Shown piece by piece: positions 15,628 through 21,924 of a stretch of 28,746 bases of DNA (position 1 is the first letter of the stretch; each line of letters begins with the position of its first letter). The notes under the pieces are model-generated. The model was not told where the DNA came from. It made no database searches and worked only from the letters and a program-made list of their open reading frames with translations. Both the position numbers and the translations under genes were made by a program. This DNA comes from a virus, in IMG/VR virus record IMGVR_UViG_3300040811_000833, positions 1-28,746 of that record; one strand, given 5' to 3'.

Positions 15628-15930
15628 TCGCTCAAAGACAAATAGTAGAAACTATAACAAATAGACTAGATTATAACCACTTTTACCGGTAATATAGTAA
15701 GGATATGAACACTATAGGCACGGTAGAGATACGGTGATAGGGGCATAGGATAGAGGCAAGATTTGATTTATGTTTGACAGGCCCCGCCGAAATTTCTCTT
15801 TAAAATCAAAGACTTACAACAATATCCTAACGTAGGACTCTAGCGGCGGGATTATATCCTCATTCTGATCCAAAGTCAACCCCAATCTGCCAATAATTTC
15901 TTGATTATTTCAAGATTATCCACACCTTTC
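15628..15930. other. Noncoding stretch with pseudoknot-like foldings
   Basis: No convincing ORF is found here. TTTGATTT (15762-15769) pairs with AAATCAAA (15803-15810), while CCCGCCG (15783-15789), inside that loop, pairs with CGGCGGG (15844-15850) downstream: an H-type pseudoknot arrangement. TCCTA-ACG-TAGGA (15825-15837) is a small hairpin, and CTAT..CAC/GTG..ATAG (about 15711-15740) another. It may be a regulatory RNA or the 3' UTR of the glycosyltransferase message. Confidence 0.5.
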
Positions 15931-15960
15931 GGTTGACATCCTAGCAAAAGGTGTTATAAT
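15922..15960 (+). promoter_or_regulatory. Perfect sigma70 promoter with operator-like inverted repeat
   Basis: TTGACA (15933-15938) and TATAAT (15955-15960) are both exact consensus with a 16-bp spacer. An 8-bp inverted repeat, ACACCTTT (15922-15929) and AAAGGTGT (15947-15954), brackets the -35 box and abuts the -10 box, a likely repressor site. Confidence 0.85.
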
Positions 15961-15966
15961 ATTATT

Positions 15967-16060
15967 ATAGTGAGAGGTGTGGCTGTGCCTCACGGTAGAT
16001 ATCGGTATTACCACCATGCCCCCCTATGGTTCTCCCACGCGTGGCCCACCGTGAATCAAT
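15967..16060 (+). ncRNA. Possible small RNA or leader from the first promoter
   Basis: Directly after the perfect promoter, no ORF begins, but GTGAG (15970-15974) can pair with CTCAC (15989-15993), and alternatively TCACGGT (15990-15996) with ACCGTGA (16048-16054); ACCAT (16013-16017) pairs with ATGGT (16026-16030). The two larger pairings are mutually exclusive. A short regulatory RNA is plausible. Confidence 0.4.
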
Positions 16061-16063
16061 GTG

Positions 16064-16104
16064 GGTATACCATGGTTGACAGGGTGGATGGATGGTGTTA
16101 TAAT
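16064..16104 (+). promoter_or_regulatory. Second perfect sigma70 promoter
   Basis: TTGACA (16076-16081) and TATAAT (16099-16104) are exact consensus with the optimal 17-bp spacer. Like the first promoter it reads GGTTGACA...GGTGTTATAAT, showing duplication. The palindromes GGTATACC (16064-16071) and CCATGG (16070-16075) lie just upstream, and ACCAT/ATGGT bracket the -35. Confidence 0.85.
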
Positions 16105-16110
16105 TGTTTA

Positions 16111-16200
16111 TAGGGTGTGGGGGCCGTCCTCACAATGGCGAGAGGGGCGTTGGGCAACTTGCTTTGTATCATATCAGTTTGCGACCGTATACCGGTTTTT
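16111..16200 (+). ncRNA. Possible about 90-nt small RNA
   Basis: After the second perfect promoter, GTGGGG-GCCGT-CCTCAC folds into a 5' hairpin similar to the one after the first promoter. A weak terminator-like hairpin, ACCG-TATAC-CGGT followed by T residues (16184-16200), could end it. Downstream genes are on the other strand, so this transcript has no gene to serve. Confidence 0.45.
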
Positions 16201-16231
16201 CCAAAATACCCACCACAAAAAAATCCGCCAT

Positions 16232-16432
16232 TCAAAACCGCTTACCACAGGCTGGACACTCTTCCCCCGTATTCAATTCACAAGGTGTATTCAAATCGCC
16301 TAAACCATGTCCTCTATTGCCCTTGGTGATTTCCCACCATTCTGCCCACTCACGCATTTCATTGCCCGGGGCTTTCCAACAGGGGTCATCTTGATAGTTT
16401 AGGGCGTGAATATAATCTCTCAATTCACCCAT
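16232..16432 (-). CDS. Small protein with C-terminal CPACGKRF zinc knuckle
   Basis: The minus-strand frame encodes 66 aa beginning MGELRDYIHALNYQDDPCWK; GGTAAG is a modest ribosome binding site. Trp/Glu-rich helices (EMREWAEWWEITKGNRGHGL) are followed by 'CELNTGEECPACGKRF' at the very end. Four cysteines overall could form one zinc site (C18 or C51 with the CxxC at 59/62). Function is unknown. It lies 68 nt after the ParB-like gene, separated by a terminator, so it may be expressed by read-through or its own promoter. Confidence 0.5.
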   Translation of the reverse strand: MGELRDYIHALNYQDDPCWKAPGNEMREWAEWWEITKGNRGHGLGDLNTPCELNTGEECPACGKRF

Positions 16433-16456
16433 TTTTGCTTACCGTTTTCTACCGCT

Positions 16457-16490
16457 AAAAAGCGGAGGCTCCGCCTAGTGAAACCTCCGC
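16457..16490 (-). terminator. Intrinsic terminator of the ParB-like gene
   Basis: On the minus strand GCGGAGG pairs with CCTCCGC (16484-16490 and 16462-16468 on the given strand) and is followed by TTTTT (16457-16461). A second small hairpin, CCGCT-AAAA-AGCGG, overlaps it. It lies 11 nt after the stop of the gene ending at 16501. Confidence 0.8.
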
Positions 16491-16500
16491 GTGTGCTGTT

Positions 16501-17391
16501 TTAGAATACCAATGATTCAAAGTCGTCAGCATCTTTTACAGGTTTGTCCCATAGATCTTTTATGGGTTTGATGCTTGGAACCGTTCTACCCAAACTGCGT
16601 TCTGTTTGGAAGTAGTGTCTTGCCAAACCATAAGCAACAGCATCATACCATGGTCCTGCGTTGCGATACTTCTTGAACTCAAGGTTTTTAGGACTAGCAC
16701 CAATCCTTTTGATGTCCTTTAACCATTTGACAAAACGTCTGCCAATTGCCTTGTTTGGATCGCCCAGTTCATGATATTCGTCTATGCTTAACAAACGGGC
16801 CATACCACTTAATAGATTGTCAGCGGGTCCTGTGGGAAACACTTCATCTATGATAGCCGCACTTCTCAAGAACGCTGTTTCACCAAATCCAATTGCCTTT
16901 ACAATGTTGGCATATTTGGCTGGACGATGTTTTGGATCGGCATTTACCTTGCCCACACTAAAACGTGTTTTTCGTATAGTGTCCGCAATGCTGATAGCAA
17001 ACTCATCACCTGCCTGTAGTTTTGCCCAAAAGGTTTCTTCACTTTTTAGGGTTGAACTAGATCCGCCATTCATAGCATCAAAATAACGTGCCGCTAGTTC
17101 AGGTGTGCCATCCATTAGGTGTGCTGGAACCTCTAGAACATCAGGCAGTAGCGTTTTAACCAGTTCTACCCTGTGTTGTCCATCAACAAGCACAATTTTG
17201 CCGTTGTGAAAACGCATTGCCGTTACATAACCAAAAAGATTCCAATCAAGACCCTTGTGTTTCATGATATATTCTTTTATCTTGGTTGTGTTTAACTCAC
17301 GCTGTGATACAGCGAGTGGTGTGTGCACCGAAACTCTTTCACCCAGTGCTGGTGTGTTATAGGCTGTGCCTATGTAGTCATCTATTTTCAT
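16501..17391 (-). CDS. ParB/sulfiredoxin-fold protein
   Basis: The product has 296 aa; GAAGGAG nine bases upstream of the ATG is a strong ribosome binding site. Residues about 30-95 hold the ParB-like nuclease (sulfiredoxin) fold: a start 'AVSQRELNTTKIKEYI', then 'GKIVLVDGQHRVELVKTLLP' with the GQHR signature, then 'EVPAHLMDGTPELAARYFDA'. The rest (PAKYANIVKAIGFGETAFLR, GRRFVKWLKDIKRIGA) is helical and could bind DNA. Such phage proteins may have CTP/ATP-dependent or DNA-nicking roles. Its own promoter, a leader hairpin and a terminator make it a single-gene unit. Confidence 0.75.
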   Translation of the reverse strand: MKIDDYIGTAYNTPALGERVSVHTPLAVSQRELNTTKIKEYIMKHKGLDWNLFGYVTAMRFHNGKIVLVDGQHRVELVKTLLPDVLEVPAHLMDGTPELAARYFDAMNGGSSSTLKSEETFWAKLQAGDEFAISIADTIRKTRFSVGKVNADPKHRPAKYANIVKAIGFGETAFLRSAAIIDEVFPTGPADNLLSGMARLLSIDEYHELGDPNKAIGRRFVKWLKDIKRIGASPKNLEFKKYRNAGPWYDAVAYGLARHYFQTERSLGRTVPSIKPIKDLWDKPVKDADDFESLVF

Positions 17392-17447
17392 CGTTTTCTT
17401 CTCCTTCGATGTTGTTGTTAAACCCTACATACTACCTTTCTGTAGAG

Positions 17448-17465
17448 GTAAGTTTTTTAACTTAC
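17448..17465 (-). promoter_or_regulatory. Leader hairpin of the ParB-like gene
   Basis: GTAAGTT and AACTTAC form a perfect 7-bp stem with a 4-base loop, between the promoter and the ribosome binding site; CTAC/GTAG (about 17432-17445) adds a second small stem. It may protect the mRNA 5' end or bind a regulator. Confidence 0.5.
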
Positions 17466-17472
17466 AAATATT

Positions 17473-17500
17473 ACTATACACTATTTTAAAAAAATAGCAA
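17473..17500 (-). promoter_or_regulatory. Promoter for the ParB-like gene
   Basis: On the minus strand TTGCTA (17500-17495) and TATAGT (17478-17473) are 16 bp apart, a moderate sigma70-type promoter. The leader would be about 75 nt long. Confidence 0.5.
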
Positions 17501-17523
17501 TCGGTAATTTCGCCAAACTGATA

Positions 17524-17691
17524 TCATTCAGGATACTTTGGTGTGGTGTATATCCTGTCTCCCACAATTCTATAGTCTGATGTTATGCTGTTGCCAAGGT
17601 TGCCAGGGGCGGTCAACAAGTCGGTCATGGCTGAACACCCTTGTAGCAGAATCACCGCAAAAACCGCTGTCGCTAGTCGCTTTGCTCTCAT
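17524..17691 (-). CDS. Small lipoprotein (55 aa), possible outer-membrane spanin-like
   Basis: The frame begins at ATG 17691 and overlaps the preceding gene's stop (ATGA). The protein opens MRAKRLATAVFAVILLQGCS: two positive charges, a hydrophobic core and a lipobox-like LLQGC with Cys19, a signal peptide for lipid attachment. The mature part is about 37 aa (SAMTDLLTAPGNLGNSITSD then YRIVGDRIYTTPKYPE). Small phage lipoproteins include Rz1-type outer-membrane spanins and superinfection-exclusion factors. No inner-membrane partner is seen, so the role is open. Confidence 0.7.
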   Translation of the reverse strand: MRAKRLATAVFAVILLQGCSAMTDLLTAPGNLGNSITSDYRIVGDRIYTTPKYPE

Positions 17692-18014
17692 TGTTCCATC
17701 CACGGTGTGTCTTGAGGTGCGTCCAAATCAGTGACTTTGCATACACCAGCCAATTCGGGGCATACGTCAGCGTCCAGCCGTTCTTCGTTCTTTTTAAGCA
17801 CTTTGAGGTTGCTGATCAGTATGGCTTTGCCTTCGCAGATTGGATCCTGCACCATTTCCACCAATTGTTCCCAGTGCTTCCAATTCATCATTTTGGGGTC
17901 TGCCCACAGTGTGCGTTCACGACCTTTTTCGCAGATCACCTTACACTTGTAAACGTGTCCGCCGTATTTTGAGTTCATTCTGTGTGCTGATACCAGTGCT
18001 CCGGAAGTAATCAT
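17688..18014 (-). CDS. Hypothetical Cys-containing protein, 108 aa
   Basis: AAGGAGGT lies just before the coupled TAATG start at 18014. The sequence (MITSGALVSAHRMNSKYGGH, VYKCKVICEKGRERTLWADP...) holds several cysteines (YKCKVICEKG, DPICEGK, DVCPELAGVC) spaced loosely, possibly a small metal-binding or disulphide fold. The tail is acidic (DLDAPQDTPWMEQ). It overlaps the lipoprotein gene by four bases. No family is recognised; co-expression with a lipoprotein is the only hint. Confidence 0.6.
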   Translation of the reverse strand: MITSGALVSAHRMNSKYGGHVYKCKVICEKGRERTLWADPKMMNWKHWEQLVEMVQDPICEGKAILISNLKVLKKNEERLDADVCPELAGVCKVTDLDAPQDTPWMEQ

Positions 18015-18430
18015 TATACCACCTCCTTGTTCATATCTTCATAAATTGCGTCCGCTTCTTGTTTGCTTAACCCAATTTCTTCAAGGAAGGATTTATTGTT
18101 TTGAAGATTTTTTTTAACATAAGTGCTTTGGTTGACGTTGTTCAATAGAGGCCAACCCATTTGGTAATAATCACTTATAAAATGTGCTTTTCGGCTAATT
18201 GCTTGACTTTTAGCCATTCCGGTATATATATTTTCTACCGAGCATTTATCTTTGTTTTTGTAAATTTGATCCAAATAATCAGCAAGAAATTCTCCTTGAT
18301 CAATTCGATATTTTGCTTCTTCAAACATATCATCAATTGATCTGTTATCAGTTCTTGCGGTAAACATAACACCGATTGGTGTTGTAATTTTGGCAACCGT
18401 ATAATTGCCGTTGTTATAAGTAATAGTCAT
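18014..18430 (-). CDS. Hypothetical protein, 138 aa
   Basis: The gene follows a 30-nt leader identical to that of the next gene upstream, with AAGGAG before the ATG. The product starts MTITYNNGNYTVAKITTPIG with a beta-hairpin-like stretch, followed by helices (SIDDMFEEAKYRIDQGEFLA, AISRKAHFISDYYQM) and ends with 'SFLEEIGLSKQEADAIYEDM', an acidic helix. It is translationally coupled to the next gene. I do not recognise a family. Confidence 0.65.
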   Translation of the reverse strand: MTITYNNGNYTVAKITTPIGVMFTARTDNRSIDDMFEEAKYRIDQGEFLADYLDQIYKNKDKCSVENIYTGMAKSQAISRKAHFISDYYQMGWPLLNNVNQSTYVKKNLQNNKSFLEEIGLSKQEADAIYEDMNKEVV

Positions 18431-18458
18431 TTTAGTCTCCTTGTTTCAGTTTCAGTTT
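18429..18458 (-). repeat. 30-nt leader, copy A
   Basis: This segment is identical over 30 nt to 18880-18909. On the minus strand it carries the tandem CTGAAACTGAAAC, then AAGGAG and the AT before the start codon. Two genes thus share the same translation leader. Confidence 0.85.
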
Positions 18459-18494
18459 AAAATGCCTTGCCACGGTAGCACAGCAAGGCATTTT
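18459..18494 (-). terminator. Strong hairpin in the leader of the 138-aa gene
   Basis: AAAATGCCTTGC (18459-18470) pairs over 12 bp with GCAAGGCATTTT (18483-18494). It lies between the copy A promoter and the leader on the minus strand, so it may be an attenuator or protecting 5' hairpin, or a bidirectional terminator; on the plus strand it is followed by six T. Confidence 0.6.
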
Positions 18495-18526
18495 TTATCA
18501 TACAAACTTCTATATATGCTCCAACC

Positions 18527-18583
18527 GTTATATTATTATAATACACTCATTGACAAATAAAGCAACCGCTTTTTTGTCCAATT
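18527..18583 (-). promoter_or_regulatory. Promoter/operator cassette, copy A
   Basis: This block shares GTTATATTATTATAATA and the AAATAAAGCAACCGC... segment with copy B (18929-18984). Read on the minus strand it offers TTGCTT (18565-18560) and TATTAT (18543-18538) with a 16-bp spacer; the palindrome AAAGC-NNNN-GCTTT overlaps the -35 box and could be an operator. Confidence 0.65.
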
Positions 18584-18587
18584 TGTT

Positions 18588-18881
18588 TTAGTGTTGAGTT
18601 GGCATTGTTTGCGTTTCAAATTGGATATCACCTTGCTGTGCTAGGTGCTCCATACATTCAGCATATGAAGCGTATTCACTAACGGTAATATCACCTTTGT
18701 GTTTAGTCAAATATGTTTTACGCAAGTAATTGACAAATGCCGCTAATTCAATATTGTCATCCTTTGCTCGATGATAACGCATGGTATCTAGTTCACGCAT
18801 TTGGGTTGAAGCAGTCATTGTTAAACCGCCGTGTTTGTTGCTGGTTAATTTCCAAACATACATTGTTTTTTGTTTTGACAT
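18588..18881 (-). CDS. Hypothetical protein, 97 aa
   Basis: This is the first gene of the leftward block, with AAGGAG in the shared 30-nt leader. The product (MSKQKTMYVWKLTSNKHGGL, TMTASTQMRELDTMRYHRAK...) is polar with a hydrophobic N-terminal strand, a helix 'DNIELAAFVNYLRKTYLTKH' and a C-terminus rich in Gln/Thr/His. No family is recognised. Short genes under strong repeated promoters in such blocks are often early host-takeover genes, but nothing in the sequence shows this directly. Confidence 0.65.
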   Translation of the reverse strand: MSKQKTMYVWKLTSNKHGGLTMTASTQMRELDTMRYHRAKDDNIELAAFVNYLRKTYLTKHKGDITVSEYASYAECMEHLAQQGDIQFETQTMPTQH

Positions 18882-18909
18882 TTTAGTCTCCTTGTTTCAG
18901 TTTCAGTTT
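18880..18909 (-). repeat. 30-nt leader, copy B
   Basis: Identical to 18429-18458; it precedes the 97-aa gene with the same AAGGAG position. Confidence 0.85.
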
Positions 18910-18912
18910 CAA

Positions 18913-18930
18913 ACAATTATTAGTAATTGT
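18913..18930 (-). promoter_or_regulatory. Leader hairpin, copy B
   Basis: ACAATTA-TTAG-TAATTGT is a perfect 7-bp stem-loop between the copy B promoter and the shared leader, placed like the hairpin of copy A although its sequence differs. Confidence 0.55.
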
Positions 18931-18984
18931 TATATTATTATAATAGCATCATTGCAAAATAAAGCAACCGCTTTTTTGTCCAAA
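18929..18984 (-). promoter_or_regulatory. Promoter/operator cassette, copy B
   Basis: Near-duplicate of 18527-18583. On the minus strand TTGCTT (18967-18962) and TATTAT (18945-18940) are 16 bp apart, and the AAAGC/GCTTT palindrome is retained. It is divergent to the rightward FkbM gene. Confidence 0.65.
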
Positions 18985-19063
18985 ATGCTCTATAACACTC
19001 ATATTTACCAACTCTTTTGTTATCAATGGTTAAATAAGACTAATAATGCAAAAAGAGGCACCG

Positions 19064-19879
19064 ATGAATACACAAGCAATACACAGCAAAAACGGAAAAA
19101 CATACTGGGTTGAAGTGGGCGACACTTTGTATAGTGAAAGATTGCGTCACACTCAATATCAAAAATTAAATTGGGATTTCGCACAAACTATTATACCTGA
19201 ATTTAGACGTTGCATTGACATAGGATCAAACAATGCTTGTAATGCCATACACTATGCTGAACGCTTTAATGTTGTGGAGTGTTTTGAACCCACACCACTT
19301 GCTATTGAACTATGGAAGAACACCGTTCGCGATAATAGTGTTGTGAACACCAATTTATATGAAACAGCACTTGGTGAACGACCTACAAAAACCAAAATTA
19401 TATGTCATGAAAAGAATGGTGGACACAACCACGTTTTACACTATGACAAAAATCCAAGAGCGGACATAAAAAACCTTCAACGTGCTACGGTTGATGTGGA
19501 AGTAAAAACATTGGACTCATACAAGTTTGCTGATGTGGACTTTATCAAAATTGATGTGGAAGGATATGAATGGTTTGTGCTTCAAGGTGCGGAAACAACG
19601 CTGTCGCAGAACCGTCCTGTTTTGCAATTGGAAATAGTCGCAAACCAATGCCGCAAATTTAACTATGAAGCAGAACAAATGATTGCGTGGTTGCGTGAAC
19701 GCGATTATCTAGTTGTTAGCAAACGTGATGGACATTTGGATGGAGAATTTCAAGGCAAAGGCACACGACTATACTATAACGGTGTTGCAAGAAAAGGTGA
19801 TATGGACTTGTTTTTTGTGCCACAAGAACATAACATGACACTGCAACCCGCGTTGGAGTTATTTGAATGGGGAGTTTAA
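19064..19879 (+). CDS. FkbM-family methyltransferase
   Basis: ATG 19064 is favoured over ATG 19046 because AAGAGG sits seven bases upstream. The 271-aa product shows FkbM features: 'CIDIGSNNACNAIHYAERF' (motif I, SAM binding), 'VECFEPTPLAIELWKNTV' (acidic ribose-binding site), and the family signature 'VDFIKIDVEGYEWFVLQGAE' followed by 'PVLQLEI'. FkbM enzymes O-methylate sugars and polyketides; in phages they usually lie in glycan or virion-decorating gene sets. Its last codons overlap the following glycosyltransferase-like gene, suggesting a joint pathway. Confidence 0.85.
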   Translation: MNTQAIHSKNGKTYWVEVGDTLYSERLRHTQYQKLNWDFAQTIIPEFRRCIDIGSNNACNAIHYAERFNVVECFEPTPLAIELWKNTVRDNSVVNTNLYETALGERPTKTKIICHEKNGGHNHVLHYDKNPRADIKNLQRATVDVEVKTLDSYKFADVDFIKIDVEGYEWFVLQGAETTLSQNRPVLQLEIVANQCRKFNYEAEQMIAWLRERDYLVVSKRDGHLDGEFQGKGTRLYYNGVARKGDMDLFFVPQEHNMTLQPALELFEWGV

Positions 19880-20763
19880 AGCAAATGGGATGGGGTTACT
19901 GGGAACTAAACAAACACGCACACCAAATTAGAACGGTGAACGGTGTAAAAACACCACCAATACCCTTTGACACAGTAAAAAGAACGTGGAGCAAGGACAA
20001 AACATACCTGCTGGTTGGGTGTGAACCTGAAACCATGTTTCGTCCAGGCACAGAGCCAGAAGGATTTCGTTGGTTTTGGTGGGACAATTCAATGATGCCA
20101 CATTTGAGATATGTAAACGCTTCAAATCCTGAAGGAAACAAGTGGTGGAGCAGAATTACATACTGTGGTTGGAGTATGCCCTTGGGCACTCCTATGGATT
20201 GGTCGCATAGAGATAGAGTAAACAAACGGTTGCACACATTATCAAACGGGTGGGCAAAAGACATAAGTGACATTTGGGGTGGTTGTGTTGACACAAGAGA
20301 AACAAAAAAGAAACACGCTCTTATTTGTGCTAGTTCAGAACGCAATCACAGAGAGTTTTATGGTGAAACACGCACTGATTGGATTGAACGTATGAAGCAG
20401 TCACTATCACGTTGGGGTTATACCTACGAAGTAAGAAACAAAGTGGGCATAAAAGCAAGACAAACCAATCAAGTAACCATGCAGTTGGATAGAGGTTGTG
20501 ATCTATTGGTAACCAATCATTCAGCGGCCGCAAGTGAAGGGGTTATACACGGTGTCCCTGTTGTTTGCTCAAGTGATTGGAATGGAGCACGTGAAGTTTC
20601 AACACCGTGGCAACAATTTAACGAAACTGGTGAGTTGAACTATTACACAGCACAAGAAATTGATGACTGGGTTACTAGAATATGTGCTTACACATATTTT
20701 AGATCAGACATTGACAACATGAGTTGGGTTAATGTTCATCCAAACGGTAAGGATATACTATGA
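19867..20763 (+). CDS. Glycosyltransferase-like protein, GT-B fold suspected
   Basis: The product has 298 aa; ATG 19867 overlaps the methyltransferase end, and ATG 19885 is an alternative start. A Trp/Tyr-rich N-terminal half (GWGYWELNKHAHQ, FRWFWWDNSMMPHLRYV) is followed by 'KKHALICASSERNHREFYGE', a strand then a turn, and 'RGCDLLVTNHSAAASEGVIH' then GVPVVCSSD, which resembles the nucleotide-sugar-binding C-domain of GT-B enzymes, where a Ser/Ala-rich loop precedes 'GVPVV'. The acceptor is unknown. It is coupled by ATGA to the next gene. Confidence 0.55.
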   Translation: MGSLKQMGWGYWELNKHAHQIRTVNGVKTPPIPFDTVKRTWSKDKTYLLVGCEPETMFRPGTEPEGFRWFWWDNSMMPHLRYVNASNPEGNKWWSRITYCGWSMPLGTPMDWSHRDRVNKRLHTLSNGWAKDISDIWGGCVDTRETKKKHALICASSERNHREFYGETRTDWIERMKQSLSRWGYTYEVRNKVGIKARQTNQVTMQLDRGCDLLVTNHSAAASEGVIHGVPVVCSSDWNGAREVSTPWQQFNETGELNYYTAQEIDDWVTRICAYTYFRSDIDNMSWVNVHPNGKDIL

Positions 20764-21140
20764 GAAAAGAAAGAGACAAAAGCACTTACCATAGGCTTTA
20801 TGATTTGCCTGAACCCTATGGCACAAGATATGCTAGAAGCAAAGCACAGGCAAAGTATAGACGCGATGAGTGGGCATTTACACCGGAGTCGTGGTATGCT
20901 GTATGGAACAACAGCGGTGTAATTGAACACATGGGCAGAAGCGTTCATCAATACTGCATGGTTAGGGTTGATGACATGGAAGCATGGGGACCACACAACA
21001 CAATTATCATTCCAAGGCGTATGCATTTCAAAAAACGCTTCTATGAATATGTGTTGAATTATCCTAAAACAGAATATGATCCTACAAAACACGCATACTA
21101 CTGTCCACCGCAAACACTGGAGAAATACAATGTTGAGTGA
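20760..21140 (+). CDS. HNH-like homing/DNA-binding protein, degenerate
   Basis: The product has 126 aa. The pattern 'RYARSKAQAKYRRDEWAF' then 'VHQYCMVRVDDMEAWGPHNT' and IIIPRRMHFKK follows the layout of small phage HNH/AP2-type proteins (R-x-D-x...P-x-N-x-x...), which recognise and cut or bind DNA. The canonical His-Asn-His set is not clearly complete, so it may be only DNA-binding. The next gene shows a similar 'R-D-D...APGNC' arrangement, suggesting paralogy. Coupled at both ends. Confidence 0.5.
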   Translation: MRKERDKSTYHRLYDLPEPYGTRYARSKAQAKYRRDEWAFTPESWYAVWNNSGVIEHMGRSVHQYCMVRVDDMEAWGPHNTIIIPRRMHFKKRFYEYVLNYPKTEYDPTKHAYYCPPQTLEKYNVE

Positions 21141-21573
21141 TTATACATTTATGCGAAAGGAATATCCAAGAACTTGGAGAGTATGGTATAGAATGTGCAA
21201 AAGATGCCAACTGCCACAGAAAGGTTATGTTGATGTTGCTGTTTATGAAGACTGGGATTACTTTGAAGTTGGCGGTGCCGGCTTTTTAAACTTTATTGAT
21301 GACATAGGTCCTGCGGAAGATCCTGAACTTGAAATTATTCGTGATGATGCGTTTGGTGACTATGCTCCAGGAAACTGCTCTTGGAAAAAAACAGCCAAGA
21401 GAATGATAGGGCGACGTTGGAACAAATCAAAAAGTGGGCAAATGGTAAAAGAAGCAAAAAAGAATGGCATCAATAGACACACACTATACAGCAGATTAGA
21501 AAGAGGTTGGAATGAAAAGGATGCTGTTTCATTACCAGTCAGTTATAGACCTTATAAGAGTAGAATAGTATGA
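21130..21573 (+). CDS. Phage HNH/AP2-like DNA-binding protein
   Basis: ATG 21130 has GGAG ten bases upstream and overlaps the previous gene by 11 nt. The 147-aa product has the common layout 'TWRVWYRMCKRC...', a Val-x-Val strand with an acidic Trp segment (VAVYEDWDYFE), 'FLNFIDDIGPAED' and 'IIRDDAFGDYAPGNCSWKKT' then AKRMIGRRW, exactly the order of phage HNH-like recognition proteins. A C-terminal helix-turn-helix (KKNGINRHTLYSRLERGWNE) matches the 'I-x-x-T-L-Y-x-R-L-x-x-G-W' element that binds DNA. Nuclease activity is uncertain because an obvious catalytic His pair is missing. Confidence 0.65.
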   Translation: MLSDYTFMRKEYPRTWRVWYRMCKRCQLPQKGYVDVAVYEDWDYFEVGGAGFLNFIDDIGPAEDPELEIIRDDAFGDYAPGNCSWKKTAKRMIGRRWNKSKSGQMVKEAKKNGINRHTLYSRLERGWNEKDAVSLPVSYRPYKSRIV

Positions 21574-21764
21574 AACAAGAATGGGATCCATATGAACAAC
21601 TATTGGAGTTGATTACGTTTGCCAAGGCGGCGGATCAACACATAGGCAATCTTCTAAAGAATCAACAGGAGATGGTTAAGGCAATAAACAGCCAATCAAA
21701 AAGATTGGATAACTTACAGGAAATATTAAGGAGGTTGAACGATGAAATTACCAGAGAGAAGTGA
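21570..21764 (+). CDS. Small coiled-coil protein, 64 aa
   Basis: The start is coupled by ATGA. The product (MKQEWDPYEQLLELITFAKA...) is a helix with heptad-type spacing (QHIGNLLKNQQEMVKAINSQ, SKRLDNLQEILRRLNDEITR). It has no membrane span. It overlaps the next membrane miniprotein gene by 23 nt, so the two may work together as a coiled coil plus membrane pair. Confidence 0.6.
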   Translation: MKQEWDPYEQLLELITFAKAADQHIGNLLKNQQEMVKAINSQSKRLDNLQEILRRLNDEITREK

Positions 21765-21924
21765 TAGATATCTATTACCAACAACAAGTGTTACAGGACT
21801 AGCACTTATGATCCTACACCTAACAGGACACATCACTGGTTGGGGTTGGCCCATATTATACATAGCATTGTTGTTTATGGGACACTCGATTGAATACAAA
21901 GACTTGCGTTTGTGGAGGAGTTAA
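21742..21924 (+). CDS. Two-span membrane miniprotein, holin-like
   Basis: AAGGAGG lies nine bases before the ATG. The 60-aa product has a short polar N-terminus (MKLPERSDRYLLPTT), a first hydrophobic span (TSVTGLALMILHLTGHI), a short Gly/Trp turn and a second span (GWPILYIALLFMGHSI), then a charged end (EYKDLRLWRS). Size and two spans fit small holins, but the window holds no endolysin, so this could be any inner-membrane miniprotein. Confidence 0.5.
   Translation: MKLPERSDRYLLPTTSVTGLALMILHLTGHITGWGWPILYIALLFMGHSIEYKDLRLWRS

Noticed and set aside
15774-15806. TTGACA at 15774 with TAAAAT downstream as a further promoter
   Set aside because: Spacer is 21 bp, outside the normal range, and the region is better explained by RNA pairing.
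16061-16394. Three overlapping rightward ORFs of 70-96 codons in different frames
   Set aside because: No ribosome binding sites, odd composition, and they overlap promoters and a more plausible minus-strand gene.
19896-20345. Long minus-strand ORFs opposite the glycosyltransferase-like gene and elsewhere
   Set aside because: They are shadows of clear plus-strand genes, without ribosome binding sites or coupling.
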